The position numbers and the translations under genes are program-made. Under the pieces are notes generated by a model. That model did no database searches. It had not been told where the DNA came from and was given only the letters and a program-made list of their open reading frames with translations. A DNA stretch of 45,469 nucleotides. Origin: Synergistota bacterium. GTDB taxonomy: Bacteria; Synergistota; Synergistia; Synergistales; Synergistaceae. The stretch lies in NCBI GenBank assembly GCA_023450745.1, contig JAEXGR010000002.1:1-45469 (forward strand). The letters run 5' to 3'. This document shows positions 1-7,427 of the stretch, piece after piece (position 1 is the first letter of the stretch; each line of letters opens with the position of its first letter).

Positions 1-104
1 TCGACGGAGTTCCGAACGTCCGCACCTGCGTCACGCCGCTTGCGGCGGGGATGAAGGTCGAGACCCAGAGGGACAAGGGCCGCGTCCCCATGGAAGCCTG
101 CTAA
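1..104 (+). CDS. C-terminal end of a (2Fe-2S)-binding subunit of an amino acid dehydrogenase (partial)
   Basis: Only the last 33 codons are present, read from base 3 to the TAA at 102-104. The tail contains NVRTCVTPLAAGMKVETQ, which fits the small ferredoxin-like (2Fe-2S) proteins (HcnA / sarcosine oxidase alpha N-terminal type) encoded just before an FAD/NAD(P)-binding subunit. It lies 15 bases before the next start, and the GGAGGGG ribosome-binding site of the next gene begins directly after the stop, so the two are co-transcribed. It probably passes electrons within the dehydrogenase complex encoded by the next four genes. The N-terminal cluster-binding cysteines lie outside the window, so the call rests on the tail and the context. 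Confidence 0.7.
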   Translation, partial: DGVPNVRTCVTPLAAGMKVETQRDKGRVPMEAC

Positions 105-119
105 GGAGGGGTTGAGAAG

Positions 120-1220
120 ATGAAAAAAGTATATGAGACAGACCTCCTCGTGATCGGCGGCGGCGCGGCGGGGCTATGCGCGGCGGCGGAAGCGGCGGCC
201 GCGGGCGCTAACGTGACCGTAATCGAGAGCGACCTCCACCCCGGCGGCCAGCTCGTCAAACAGACCCACAAATTCTTCGGCTCCAAGGACGAATACGCGG
301 GCACGCGCGGCTACAAGATCGCCGACATCCTGCTGGATGAGATCAAGGCGCTTGGCGGCAAAGTCAAGATCAACTGCAACGCCACCGTCACCGGCTGTTA
401 CCCCGAAGACGGCGTCTACACCGTGATGGAGGGAGAGGAAAGCTACTACCGCGTCAAGGCGAAAAAGGCCGTCGTCGCGACCGGCGCGCAGGAGAGAATG
501 ATCCCCTTCCCCAACAACGACCTTCCCGGCGTCTACGGCGCGGGCGCGGTACAGACCCTGATGAACGTCTACGGCGTCGTGCCGGGCAAAAAAGTCGTCA
601 TGGTGGGGGCGGGCAACATCGGCCTTATCGTCAGCTACCAGCTGACCCAGGCGGGAGTCGAAGTGGCGGCGGTGGTCGAAGCCATGCCTAAGATCGGCGG
701 CTACTGGGTCCACGCGGCGAAGATCAGACGCCTCGGCATTCCCATCCTCCTGAGACACACTATCGTTGAAGCCATTGGCGGCAAGGTGCTCGAGGGCGCG
801 GTAATCCAGGAACTCGACGACAAATTCCAGCTCATCGGCGAGCCCACGAAAATAGACTGCGACATCATCTGCATGGCCGTCGGCCTCACGCCGACCACCG
901 AGCTCTTCTGGCAGGCGGGCTGCAAGATGCAGTTCGTGCCGCAGCTCTGCGGCTATGTGCCCTTCAGAGACAAGACCATGCGCACCAGCTGCCCAGACGT
1001 CTGGGTGGCGGGAGACGCCTCAGGCATCGAAGAGGCCTCGGCGGCGATGGTAGAGGGACGCATCGCGGGCCACTCGGCGGCCAAAGCCCTGGGACTCGCC
1101 GTGGACGACAGGAAATTTGACGAATACTGGACCAGACTGGATCACCTCCGCGCCGGAGAGGTGGGGGAAAAGATAGTGGCCGGCATCGGCCAGGTCCTCA
1201 CAGAGAGATGGGAGGCGTAA
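120..1220 (+). CDS. FAD/NAD(P)-binding subunit of multisubunit amino acid dehydrogenase (HcnB-like)
   Basis: 366 residues of the pyridine nucleotide-disulfide oxidoreductase fold. A first dinucleotide site, VIGGGAAGLCAAAEAAAAG, lies at about residues 10-30, a second (VVMVGAGNIGL) at about 160-170, with the linking ATGAQERMIPFP segment and a C-terminal VAGDASGI motif that closes the FAD site. It corresponds to the alpha subunit of dye-linked proline dehydrogenases, HcnB and sarcosine oxidase alpha, but the (2Fe-2S) part is encoded separately upstream. The ATG has a strong GGAGGGG site 10 bases upstream. It is 3 bases from the ferredoxin gene that follows. The substrate cannot be fixed from this subunit; the DAO-type subunit at 2058 should determine it. 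It is probably cytosolic, as no signal peptide is visible. Confidence 0.88.
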   Translation: MKKVYETDLLVIGGGAAGLCAAAEAAAAGANVTVIESDLHPGGQLVKQTHKFFGSKDEYAGTRGYKIADILLDEIKALGGKVKINCNATVTGCYPEDGVYTVMEGEESYYRVKAKKAVVATGAQERMIPFPNNDLPGVYGAGAVQTLMNVYGVVPGKKVVMVGAGNIGLIVSYQLTQAGVEVAAVVEAMPKIGGYWVHAAKIRRLGIPILLRHTIVEAIGGKVLEGAVIQELDDKFQLIGEPTKIDCDIICMAVGLTPTTELFWQAGCKMQFVPQLCGYVPFRDKTMRTSCPDVWVAGDASGIEEASAAMVEGRIAGHSAAKALGLAVDDRKFDEYWTRLDHLRAGEVGEKIVAGIGQVLTERWEA

Positions 1221-1223
1221 ATA

Positions 1224-1775
1224 ATGGGCTGCTCATGCGCAACAGATAAGGAAAAACTCTTTAACAGCGGAATCCTCGTAGAACACACCGAGGGGGCGGT
1301 CCTGCCGCCCCGGGAGGCGTGGGAGCGGAAAAAGGGCGGCTACGTGGTCATCGAATGCCCGAAGCGCATCCCCTGCAATCCCTGCCACACCAGCTGCCCG
1401 ACGGGGGCGGTCCTCCCCTTTGAGGATATAAACGACGTGCCGCAAATCGATTACGACAAATGCACCGGCTGCGGGATCTGCGTTTCGCGCTGTCCCGGAC
1501 TGGCCTGCTTCGTGATCGACCTGACTTACGCGGCGGACAAGGCGGTTATCAAGCTTCCTTACGAATTGCTGCCGCTGCCCGAAAAGGGGCAGGCCGTCAA
1601 ATGCCTCAACCGTATGGGAGAGGCGGTGGCGGAGGGAGAAGTGCTGGCGGTGACCGAGCCCTCCAAAGACCGGACTTACGTGGTCAGCGTCGCCGTCCCC
1701 AAAGAGCTGACAGATGAGATCCGCGCGATCGCGGTAAACGCGCCCGCGGGCTCGTGCCCCAGGGAGGTGTGCTGA
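1224..1775 (+). CDS. 4Fe-4S ferredoxin-type electron transfer subunit
   Basis: 183 residues with two cysteine groups: CPKRIPCNPCHTSCP at about residues 45-60 and CTGCGICVSRCPG at about 80-95. The second is a normal 4Fe-4S motif and the first is a variant CX5CX2CX3CP arrangement. Additional cysteines lie near the N-terminus (GCSC) and at the C-terminus (SCPREVC). Length and order match the gamma subunit (about 20 kDa) of archaeal dye-linked L-proline dehydrogenase complexes. The start is 3 bases after the previous stop and the next gene begins one base after this stop, so translation is very probably coupled. The expected role is moving electrons from flavin to an acceptor. Confidence 0.87.
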   Translation: MGCSCATDKEKLFNSGILVEHTEGAVLPPREAWERKKGGYVVIECPKRIPCNPCHTSCPTGAVLPFEDINDVPQIDYDKCTGCGICVSRCPGLACFVIDLTYAADKAVIKLPYELLPLPEKGQAVKCLNRMGEAVAEGEVLAVTEPSKDRTYVVSVAVPKELTDEIRAIAVNAPAGSCPREVC

Positions 1776-1776
1776 A

Positions 1777-2043
1777 ATGGCGAAGGTAAATGTGATCTGC
1801 CGCTGCGAAGAGATAGAAATAGACGAGATCCGTAAATGGATCGCGGCTGGCTACACCGAGTTTGACGAATTGAAGCGTATCCTGCGCGTCGGTATGGGCC
1901 CCTGCCAGGGACGCGGCTGCCGCGACATCATCATCCGCGAGCTTGCGCGCGCCACCGGCAAGCCCATCGCCGAGGTGCGGGCCGGCGTCATCCGCCCGCC
2001 GGTGAAGCCGATCAAGGCCATGCTCTTGGCTGACGAAGACTAG
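1777..2043 (+). CDS. BFD-like (2Fe-2S)-binding small subunit
   Basis: 88 residues. The CRCEE motif near residue 8 and GMGPCQGRGC near residue 45 give the four cysteines of the bacterioferritin-associated ferredoxin-like (Fer2_BFD) domain. This domain is found either fused to HcnB-like proteins or, as here, as a free delta subunit (about 8-10 kDa) of multisubunit proline or hydroxyproline dehydrogenases. The ATG lies one base after the TGA of the ferredoxin gene and 14 bases before the next start, so it sits inside a tight operon. Confidence 0.86.
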   Translation: MAKVNVICRCEEIEIDEIRKWIAAGYTEFDELKRILRVGMGPCQGRGCRDIIIRELARATGKPIAEVRAGVIRPPVKPIKAMLLADED

Positions 2044-2057
2044 GGAGGTAATGTGCC

Positions 2058-3206
2058 ATGACGATAAAAACTGCTGATGTTATCATTGTTGGCGGCGGTG
2101 TGCATGGATCAGCTGCCGCCTACGAGCTCGCGAAGGCCGGAGTGAAGGCCGTCCTTTTTGAAAAGGAATATCTCTCCTCCGGCGGTTCGGGCCGTTCCGC
2201 GGCGGGGCTCCGCCAGCATTTCGGGACCGAGACCAACTTGCGTATGGCAAAGTATAACCTCTCCGTATTTCCGACGCTGGAGGAGGAGCTCGACACCGGC
2301 ATGAAGCTTGAGTTTACGCAGTGGGGCTACATGTGGGTCGCCTATTCGGATTCCTGCATGGAGCAGCTCAACGCGAACGTCGCGCTGCAAAAGAGCCTCG
2401 ACATCCCCTCGGTGATGATGACGCCGGCGGAGATACACGAGCGCTGGCCCTATCTGAATCTTGACGGTATTCTCGGCGCCGCCTTCTGCGGCGACGACGG
2501 GCATATCAATCCGCAGACGCTGACGATGGCCTACGGGCATGCCGCGCGCCGCCTCGGCGCCGAGATACGGACCTATACGCCGGTCGCGAAGCTGCTCGCG
2601 GAGAACGGCAGAATAAAGGGCGTCGTCACCGAAAGCGGCGAAGAGTGGCACGCGCCCAAGGTGCTGCTTACCGCGGGGCCGTGGTCGACGCCGCTGGCCG
2701 CGGAAGTCGGCGTGGAGCTGCCGGTCTATCCGGAGCGCCACAATATTCTCATCACGGAACCGGTCGAGGTCTTTAACTGCCCGATGGTCCTCTGCCTTGA
2801 CGACGGCGCTTACTTCAAGCAGTGCCCGAACGGCACCTTTATGTTCGGCCGCGACGACCAGGGCGAGCCGCATACGGTGGTGGCCGGCAACAGCGCGAAG
2901 TTCCTCGAGGGCGTCACCAAGAGCGTTCTCAAGAGGATGCCGGCGCTGAAGGGCGTCCGCGTGGTGCGCCAGTGGTCCGGCGCCTATGACAATACGCCCG
3001 ACCACAACGCGATCATCGACTGGACGCCGGTGGAAGGGCTCCTCGTCAACTGCGGGTGGAGCGGACACGGACTTCAGTTCGGCCCCTCCGGCGGCCGCGT
3101 CTGCAAGGAGCTTCTCATGGGGGAGAAGCCCTTCGTCGACCTGCACCGCTTCCGCCTTTCGCGGTTTGCCGAGAACGACCTCTTCTTCGAACCGGCGTTT
3201 ATATAA
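2058..3206 (+). CDS. FAD-dependent amino acid oxidoreductase, DAO family (beta subunit)
   Basis: 382 residues. The N-terminal VIIVGGGVHGSAAAYELAKAG is the Rossmann site of the DAO superfamily (glycine oxidase, sarcosine oxidase beta, proline dehydrogenase beta). SGRSAAGLRQHFGTE follows the FAD site, and NCGWSGHGLQFGPSGGRV near residues 335-350 is the usual C-terminal flavin-contact region. It is the likely catalytic subunit, oxidising the C-N bond of a secondary amino acid such as proline, hydroxyproline or sarcosine. It is the last gene of the set and is followed by a strong terminator at 3224. Family and role in the complex are well supported; the substrate is inferred from the racemase and cyclodeaminase-family genes near 32 kb and is uncertain. 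Confidence 0.87.
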   Translation: MTIKTADVIIVGGGVHGSAAAYELAKAGVKAVLFEKEYLSSGGSGRSAAGLRQHFGTETNLRMAKYNLSVFPTLEEELDTGMKLEFTQWGYMWVAYSDSCMEQLNANVALQKSLDIPSVMMTPAEIHERWPYLNLDGILGAAFCGDDGHINPQTLTMAYGHAARRLGAEIRTYTPVAKLLAENGRIKGVVTESGEEWHAPKVLLTAGPWSTPLAAEVGVELPVYPERHNILITEPVEVFNCPMVLCLDDGAYFKQCPNGTFMFGRDDQGEPHTVVAGNSAKFLEGVTKSVLKRMPALKGVRVVRQWSGAYDNTPDHNAIIDWTPVEGLLVNCGWSGHGLQFGPSGGRVCKELLMGEKPFVDLHRFRLSRFAENDLFFEPAFI

Positions 3207-3223
3207 TAAACTCTCCCTTAATG

Positions 3224-3254
3224 AAAGCGGCCGCCTGCGAGGCGGCCGCTTTTT
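3224..3254 (+). terminator. Rho-independent terminator of the dehydrogenase operon
   Basis: A perfect 12-bp stem (AAAGCGGCCGCC at 3224-3235 pairing with GGCGGCCGCTTT at 3241-3252), a 5-base loop and a T run. It begins 18 bases after the stop of the DAO-family gene and closes that transcript. Confidence 0.93.
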
Positions 3255-3342
3255 ATAAGAAAAAATAATGCAAATTTTGCGATAATTTTTTCGGGCGTCG
3301 CCGGAAGTAGTCTTCTTTTCGATAAATCTTTCTCATTTTATA

Positions 3343-3370
3343 TTGACTTCCTGCCATTTTATGATATAAA
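3343..3370 (+). promoter_or_regulatory. Predicted sigma-70-type promoter
   Basis: TTGACT at 3343-3348, 16-bp spacer, TATAAA at 3365-3370, with an upstream TG giving an extended -10 (TGATATAAA). It lies about 75 bases upstream of the first small ORF of the sodium-pump cluster. A small hairpin (TATCAGA at 3388-3394 with TCTGATA at 3403-3409) followed by a T-rich stretch lies in the leader and could be an attenuator. Confidence 0.6.
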
Positions 3371-3445
3371 AAGAGGCGAACAGCACTTATCAGAGGCGTT
3401 ATTCTGATAGGTTCTTTTTTGTGCCCTGCGAAAGGCGGCTGTTCA

Positions 3446-3616
3446 ATGAAAAATAAAACTTTCCTGATTCTCCTGTTCATGGCGATTTTAACCTTCGCGG
3501 CGCTCCCCGCCGAGGCGTCCGCTGAAATAATCAGCGGTTCCGGCACGATCGGGATCGTCGCGATGGTTGTCGTGGTGATCGTCTGTACTTACCTGATGAA
3601 AAAATTCATGGGTTAA
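3446..3616 (+). CDS. Small membrane protein of unknown function
   Basis: 56 residues from the ATG at 3446. An upstream in-frame TTG at 3419 exists, but the AAAGGCGG site at 3430-3437 favours the ATG. The first 25 residues look like a cleavable signal sequence (MKNKTFLILLFMAILTFAAL followed by a PAEASA cleavage region), then one strongly hydrophobic segment rich in valine and isoleucine at residues 33-50, ending KKFMG. It is the first gene behind a good promoter and is followed on the same strand by another exported ORF, an OadG-like ORF and the sodium-pump beta subunit. I do not recognise the family. A role as an accessory of the pump is only a guess from position. Confidence 0.6.
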   Translation: MKNKTFLILLFMAILTFAALPAEASAEIISGSGTIGIVAMVVVVIVCTYLMKKFMG

Positions 3617-3707
3617 ATATTTAAGCAAGAATACGCAGTTGAAATATTAAGTTAAATGGTATTTAATGTTCGTGAAGGCGTCTGCAAAAAGAAGGAGGGC
3701 ACGGAGG

Positions 3708-4097
3708 ATGACTATCTCTTCATCACGGTCTAAAGAAAAGATCGCGCTTGCGGTTTTTTCGCTTATAGTCATGTTTCTGGCTGCTGGTTCTCCCCTCTCC
3801 TTTGTCTCTTTGGGCTTCGCCGACGAGGGCGCCGGGATGATGCGCCTGTCCGCCACCGGCGCGGATACGCCCCTTGGCACCATCACTATCCCCAAGGATT
3901 CAGTTCCCGTTACCGTAGAGAAGAGCATGAGGAGCCGCGACGATAATTCGCCGGAAGCTTTCTTCATCAGCCTGCCCGTCCTTTTGGGAGCGGTGGCGGA
4001 ATCAGATTTTACCAATTTTTCACACGCCGATGTCTGTATGGCTAATGCCTGCTATTGCGGCATCAGCGACCCCAAAATAGTCCAAAAACGAGAATAG
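3708..4097 (+). CDS. Predicted exported protein of unknown function
   Basis: 129 residues from the ATG at 3708, chosen because GGAGG precedes it closely; the in-frame ATG at 3666 lacks a site. Residues 1-33 form a typical signal region: a charged start with SRSKEK, a hydrophobic stretch IALAVFSLIVMFLAAG, then small residues. The mature part has no motif I recognise; a second hydrophobic stretch (FFISLPVLLGAVA) occurs near residue 87 and there are two nearby cysteines (CMANACYC) near the C-terminus. It lies between the 56-residue membrane protein and the OadG-like gene on the same strand. No function is assigned. Confidence 0.5.
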   Translation: MTISSSRSKEKIALAVFSLIVMFLAAGSPLSFVSLGFADEGAGMMRLSATGADTPLGTITIPKDSVPVTVEKSMRSRDDNSPEAFFISLPVLLGAVAESDFTNFSHADVCMANACYCGISDPKIVQKRE

Positions 4098-4215
4098 GCT
4101 TTTATCGCGAAATACCCCACCACTTTTCAAATTTTATATACTGATAGTGCTGTTCAATATAATTTCTATATAGTGGAATAGATTTCCACATAAAATATAT
4201 TAGGAGGCAATTGTT

Positions 4216-4389
4216 ATGCCTGTTACGGCTTCACTCAGTTCATTCTTTTCCGGGCCGATGGGTGCGCTCGTCATGTCCTTCATCTCCATGAGTATTGTTT
4301 TTCTGGTGATAATTGGGCTTATGTTGGTAATGGTGGCAACCGGTAAACTGGTCGCTTCGTTTGATAAAAGGTCTGCGGAGGGTAAATAA
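4216..4389 (+). CDS. OadG-like small (gamma) subunit of a sodium-pump decarboxylase
   Basis: A 57-residue ORF with a clear TAGGAGG site 9 bases upstream of the ATG; its stop is 2 bases before the start of the beta subunit gene. It has one transmembrane segment (about residues 17-42, GALVMSFISMSIVFLVIIGL onward) followed by a short polar tail (SFDKRSAEGK). Small single-span proteins directly before the beta subunit are typical of oxaloacetate, methylmalonyl-CoA and glutaconyl-CoA decarboxylases (OadG/MmdD/GcdD type), where they help assemble the complex. The sequence is too short for family-specific proof, so the name rests on size, topology and position. Confidence 0.7.
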   Translation: MPVTASLSSFFSGPMGALVMSFISMSIVFLVIIGLMLVMVATGKLVASFDKRSAEGK

Positions 4390-4391
4390 CG

Positions 4392-5513
4392 ATGGAACTA
4401 TATATGACCGCACTTAAGGGCGTCGTCGATCAGTCCGGCTTTGTCGCGCTTACGACCGGCAATCTTCTGATGCTCTGCATCTCGTTTATTCTGCTGTATC
4501 TCGCGATCGCGAAGGACTTTGAACCGCTGCTTCTCATGCCGATCGCCTTTGGCTGCCTGATCGTGAACCTTCCCCTTTCCGGGATCATCGACGAGGGCGG
4601 ATTCCTCTATTATATAATGTTCGGGATCAACCATGAAATATATCCGATCATAATATTCATGGGCATCGGCGCGCTCACGGACTTCGGCCCGCTGCTGGCG
4701 AATCCCGTGACCTTCCTGCTCGGCGCGGCGGCCCAGCTTGGCGTGTTCGTCGCCGTCATCGGCGCGATGCTGATGGGCTTCTCGATTCAGGAGGCCGCCG
4801 GTATCGGCATCATCGGCGGGGCGGACGGACCGACCGCGATCTACCTCTGCGCGAAGCTGGCGCCGGCGATTCTGCCCGCGGTGGCGGTCGCCGCCTATAG
4901 CTACATGTCGCTCGTGCCGCTCATTCAGCCGCCGGTCATCAAACTGCTGACCACCAAGGCGGACCGCGCGATCAAGATGGAACAGCTGCGCCCCGTCTCC
5001 CGCACGGAACGCGTCCTCTTCCCGATAATATCGACGATCGCCTGCGGACTCGTGCTTCCCGCGGCCGTGCCGCTGATCGGAATGCTGATGTTCGGCAACC
5101 TGATGCGCGAATGCGGCTGCACGGAAAGACTTTCGCTCGCGGCTCAGAACGAAGTGCTCAACGCCACGACGATCTTCCTCGGAATTTCCGTCGGCGCGAC
5201 GATGAACGCCGAGACCTTCCTCACGATGGCTACGATCAAGATAATCTGCCTGGGACTCGTCGCCTTCATCTTCAGCACGGCGGGCGGCGTGATCTTCGGT
5301 CAGGTCATGAAGGTGCTCTCCGGCGGTAAGATCAACCCCATCATCGGCGCGGCGGGCGTCTCCGCGGTACCGATGGCGGCGCGCGTCTGCCAGAAGGTGG
5401 TCTCGAAGGAGTTCCCCGGCCAGTACATCCTGATGCACGCCATGGGCCCGAACGTCGCCGGCGTCATCGGCACCGCGGTCGCCGCGGGAGCGATGCTCAC
5501 ATTGTTGAAATAG
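4392..5513 (+). CDS. Sodium-translocating decarboxylase beta subunit (OadB/MmdB/GcdB family)
   Basis: 373 residues, the normal length. The protein is polytopic and carries GIIGGADGPTAIYLC at about residues 138-152, the conserved intramembrane motif with the aspartate needed for sodium movement, and a second conserved C-terminal stretch with GAAGVSAVPMAARVCQK and HAMGPNVAGVIGTAVAAG. In the family this subunit decarboxylates carboxybiotin and exports two sodium ions, coupling amino acid or organic acid fermentation to an ion gradient. No alpha (carboxyltransferase) or biotin-carrier gene is in the window, so the acyl substrate cannot be told and those subunits must be elsewhere. It follows the OadG-like gene by 2 bases. 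Confidence 0.93.
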   Translation: MELYMTALKGVVDQSGFVALTTGNLLMLCISFILLYLAIAKDFEPLLLMPIAFGCLIVNLPLSGIIDEGGFLYYIMFGINHEIYPIIIFMGIGALTDFGPLLANPVTFLLGAAAQLGVFVAVIGAMLMGFSIQEAAGIGIIGGADGPTAIYLCAKLAPAILPAVAVAAYSYMSLVPLIQPPVIKLLTTKADRAIKMEQLRPVSRTERVLFPIISTIACGLVLPAAVPLIGMLMFGNLMRECGCTERLSLAAQNEVLNATTIFLGISVGATMNAETFLTMATIKIICLGLVAFIFSTAGGVIFGQVMKVLSGGKINPIIGAAGVSAVPMAARVCQKVVSKEFPGQYILMHAMGPNVAGVIGTAVAAGAMLTLLK

Positions 5514-5563
5514 GCTGATAAAAAGATCGAAATAGAATACAATACTTTAGGGAGGTGATGAGA

Positions 5564-6469
5564 ATGCATGAAAAGGGAATAGAGACCTTTCTTGCCGTCG
5601 CCATGTCGCGCACGCTCGGAAAAGCGGCTGAGCTTCTTAATGTTACGCAATCGACGATAAGTTATAACCTCAGCGAGCTTGAAAGCGAGATGGGCATGAT
5701 TTTGGTAGACCGCCAGAAGGGGATGAAATCTATCCGCCTGACGCCTGCCGGCGAAAGCTTCCTGCCGCTGGCGCTTAAATGGCAGGAGGTCAGCCGGGAG
5801 ATCGGCAACGCACGCAGTCCCGGTTCTGCCTATTCTCTCACCATCGGAGGCTCAGAGAGCGTCAATTGCCGTCTGCTTCCTGAGATATACAATATACTGC
5901 TTGAGCATGAACCTCCCGTCTACCTGCGCATATTGACGGACCCTTCCGATCAGATGTATCAGGCCGTGGAAAGTCGCGCTCTCGACGTCGCCATTGCTTT
6001 GCATGAAGAAAATACGCGCTATGTCCAGATAGAGCCCTTCTACAGGGAGGGCTTTGTCGCGGCGCGCATCCCCTATCCCGGCGAAACCTTCACGGAATTC
6101 GTTAAACCTCTGGAACTGAAACAGGAGGGGGAGTTTTATATTGAGTGGAGCGGCGGATACCGTCTGTGGCACGACCATATATGGGACCCGCTGAAATCCT
6201 TTAAGGTAAAGCTCGACTCGGTGAATCTCGTGACCTCGCTCATGAAGCATCCCGGGCAGTGGTGCATGATTCCCGAGTCGGCGGCGGAACAGTTTAAGAA
6301 GGAGTCTCCGAAGGCGGTATTTCATAAGGTTTACGATTCGCCGCCGGATATTGTATATTATAAGCTGACTCACAGATATCCGAAGTCAAGCTCGATCCCG
6401 GGACTTTCGATATTTGACGACGTCCTGAAACGGCGGGTATCTGAGCTGACGAAGGAAAAGGAGAAATAA
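5564..6469 (+). CDS. LysR-family transcriptional regulator
   Basis: 301 residues from the ATG at 5564, chosen because GGAGGTG at 5551-5557 is correctly spaced; GTG 5555 and ATG 5558 overlap that site. The N-terminal winged helix-turn-helix is clear (IETFLAVAMSRTLGKAAELL, then VTQSTISYNLSELESEMGM and RLTPAG at about residues 65-70). The remainder (about 90-295) fits the periplasmic-binding-like effector domain. It lies 50 bases after the sodium-pump beta gene and 3 bases before deoC on the same strand. It may regulate either neighbour; LysR genes are usually divergent from their targets, so this co-directional position gives no firm target. Confidence 0.92.
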   Translation: MHEKGIETFLAVAMSRTLGKAAELLNVTQSTISYNLSELESEMGMILVDRQKGMKSIRLTPAGESFLPLALKWQEVSREIGNARSPGSAYSLTIGGSESVNCRLLPEIYNILLEHEPPVYLRILTDPSDQMYQAVESRALDVAIALHEENTRYVQIEPFYREGFVAARIPYPGETFTEFVKPLELKQEGEFYIEWSGGYRLWHDHIWDPLKSFKVKLDSVNLVTSLMKHPGQWCMIPESAAEQFKKESPKAVFHKVYDSPPDIVYYKLTHRYPKSSSIPGLSIFDDVLKRRVSELTKEKEK

Positions 6470-6472
6470 TAT

Positions 6473-7129
6473 ATGAATCTGGCTCCCTATATCGACCATA
6501 CAAATCTCAAGCCGGAGGCTGCGGCCGCGGATATAAAGAGGCTCTGCGAAGAGGCCGTTTGCGGCGGCTTTGCCTCGGTGTGCGTTAATTCCTCACGCGT
6601 GCCGCTCGCGTCGGAGCTTCTTAAAGGAACGGACGTCGCCGTGTGTACGGTGGTCGGCTTTCCGCTCGGCGCGGCGAACAGCGCCGCCAAGGCCTGCGAG
6701 GCGAAAAAGGCCGCGGAGGATGGCGCCGCGGAGATCGATATGGTGATCAATATAGGGCTCATAAAGGATGGGGCCGACGAAGAGGCTGTCAAGGACATCA
6801 AGGCCGTCGTCGACGCCGTCCCCGGGTGTATCGTAAAGGTGATAATCGAAACCTGCCTCCTCACAAAGGAGGAAAAAATACGCGCCTGCCGCGCCGCGAT
6901 GGCGGCGGGCGCGCACTTCGTAAAGACCTCCACCGGTTTTTCAAAGGCCGGGGCGACGGAGGAAGACGTCCGGCTGATGAGGGCCACGGTGGGGGAGGCC
7001 ATGAAGGTCAAGGCCGCCGGCGGCATCCGCGACGCGGACTTTGCCGCGCGTCTTATTTTGGCGGGGGCGGACCGTATAGGGGCCTCCAAGTCAGTCGAAA
7101 TGTGCGCCGCGGGACGGACAACGCCATAA
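6473..7129 (+). CDS. deoC: Deoxyribose-phosphate aldolase
   Basis: 218 residues. It cleaves 2-deoxyribose 5-phosphate to glyceraldehyde 3-phosphate and acetaldehyde. Visible family signatures are YIDHTNLKPEA at the N-terminus, VGFPLGA near 62, EIDMVINIG near 88 with the catalytic aspartate, FVKTSTGF near 143 with the Schiff-base lysine, and VKAAGGIRD near 172 with the second active-site lysine. The C-terminal end (RIGASKSVEMCAAGRTTP) differs slightly from the common RIGTSSG ending but keeps the phosphate-binding turn. It begins 3 bases after the LysR stop; no other deoxynucleoside catabolic gene is near. Confidence 0.93.
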   Translation: MNLAPYIDHTNLKPEAAAADIKRLCEEAVCGGFASVCVNSSRVPLASELLKGTDVAVCTVVGFPLGAANSAAKACEAKKAAEDGAAEIDMVINIGLIKDGADEEAVKDIKAVVDAVPGCIVKVIIETCLLTKEEKIRACRAAMAAGAHFVKTSTGFSKAGATEEDVRLMRATVGEAMKVKAAGGIRDADFAARLILAGADRIGASKSVEMCAAGRTTP

Positions 7130-7427
7130 GCCGCGCGGCGCGAATGTAATCACGCGCTCCAGCCCCGCCGCAGCACAGCGGGCAGACAAAAGCCAGCTAT
7201 AACCGGGGCCGCATTTATTTTGGTGCGGATTGTTGTTGCCGTATACCGTCAGGCGCGCCGGCCGGTCTTTGTTTTTTGTCAGTTTTTCGCAAAATCATTA
7301 AAAATAAATAGGCAAAACTGCCTGTTTTTTTGCTGCGGGCAGAGCTATATAATTCACCGCGTTTACCCCCGTGACCATCTGCAAAAAGTTCTGTATCTCA
7401 AAGTTTCCATCTTAAGGAGGAATTACT
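7130..7427. other. Intergenic region upstream of the first TRAP permease
   Basis: 298 bases with no convincing gene. A weak hairpin with a T run (AGGCA-AAAC-TGCCT then seven T) lies at about 7310-7331, and an AT-rich TATAAT at 7348-7353 could be the -10 of the permease promoter, but no good -35 is placed for it. The ribosome-binding site GGAGGA lies just before the GTG at 7428. Confidence 0.4.

Noticed and set aside
174..758. Long minus-strand ORF opposite the FAD-binding subunit gene, and many similar antisense ORFs (for example 2109-3146, 4398-5438, 42321-44114)
   Set aside because: They are shadows of GC-rich genes on the other strand, rich in arginine, histidine and aspartate, without ribosome-binding sites or family motifs.
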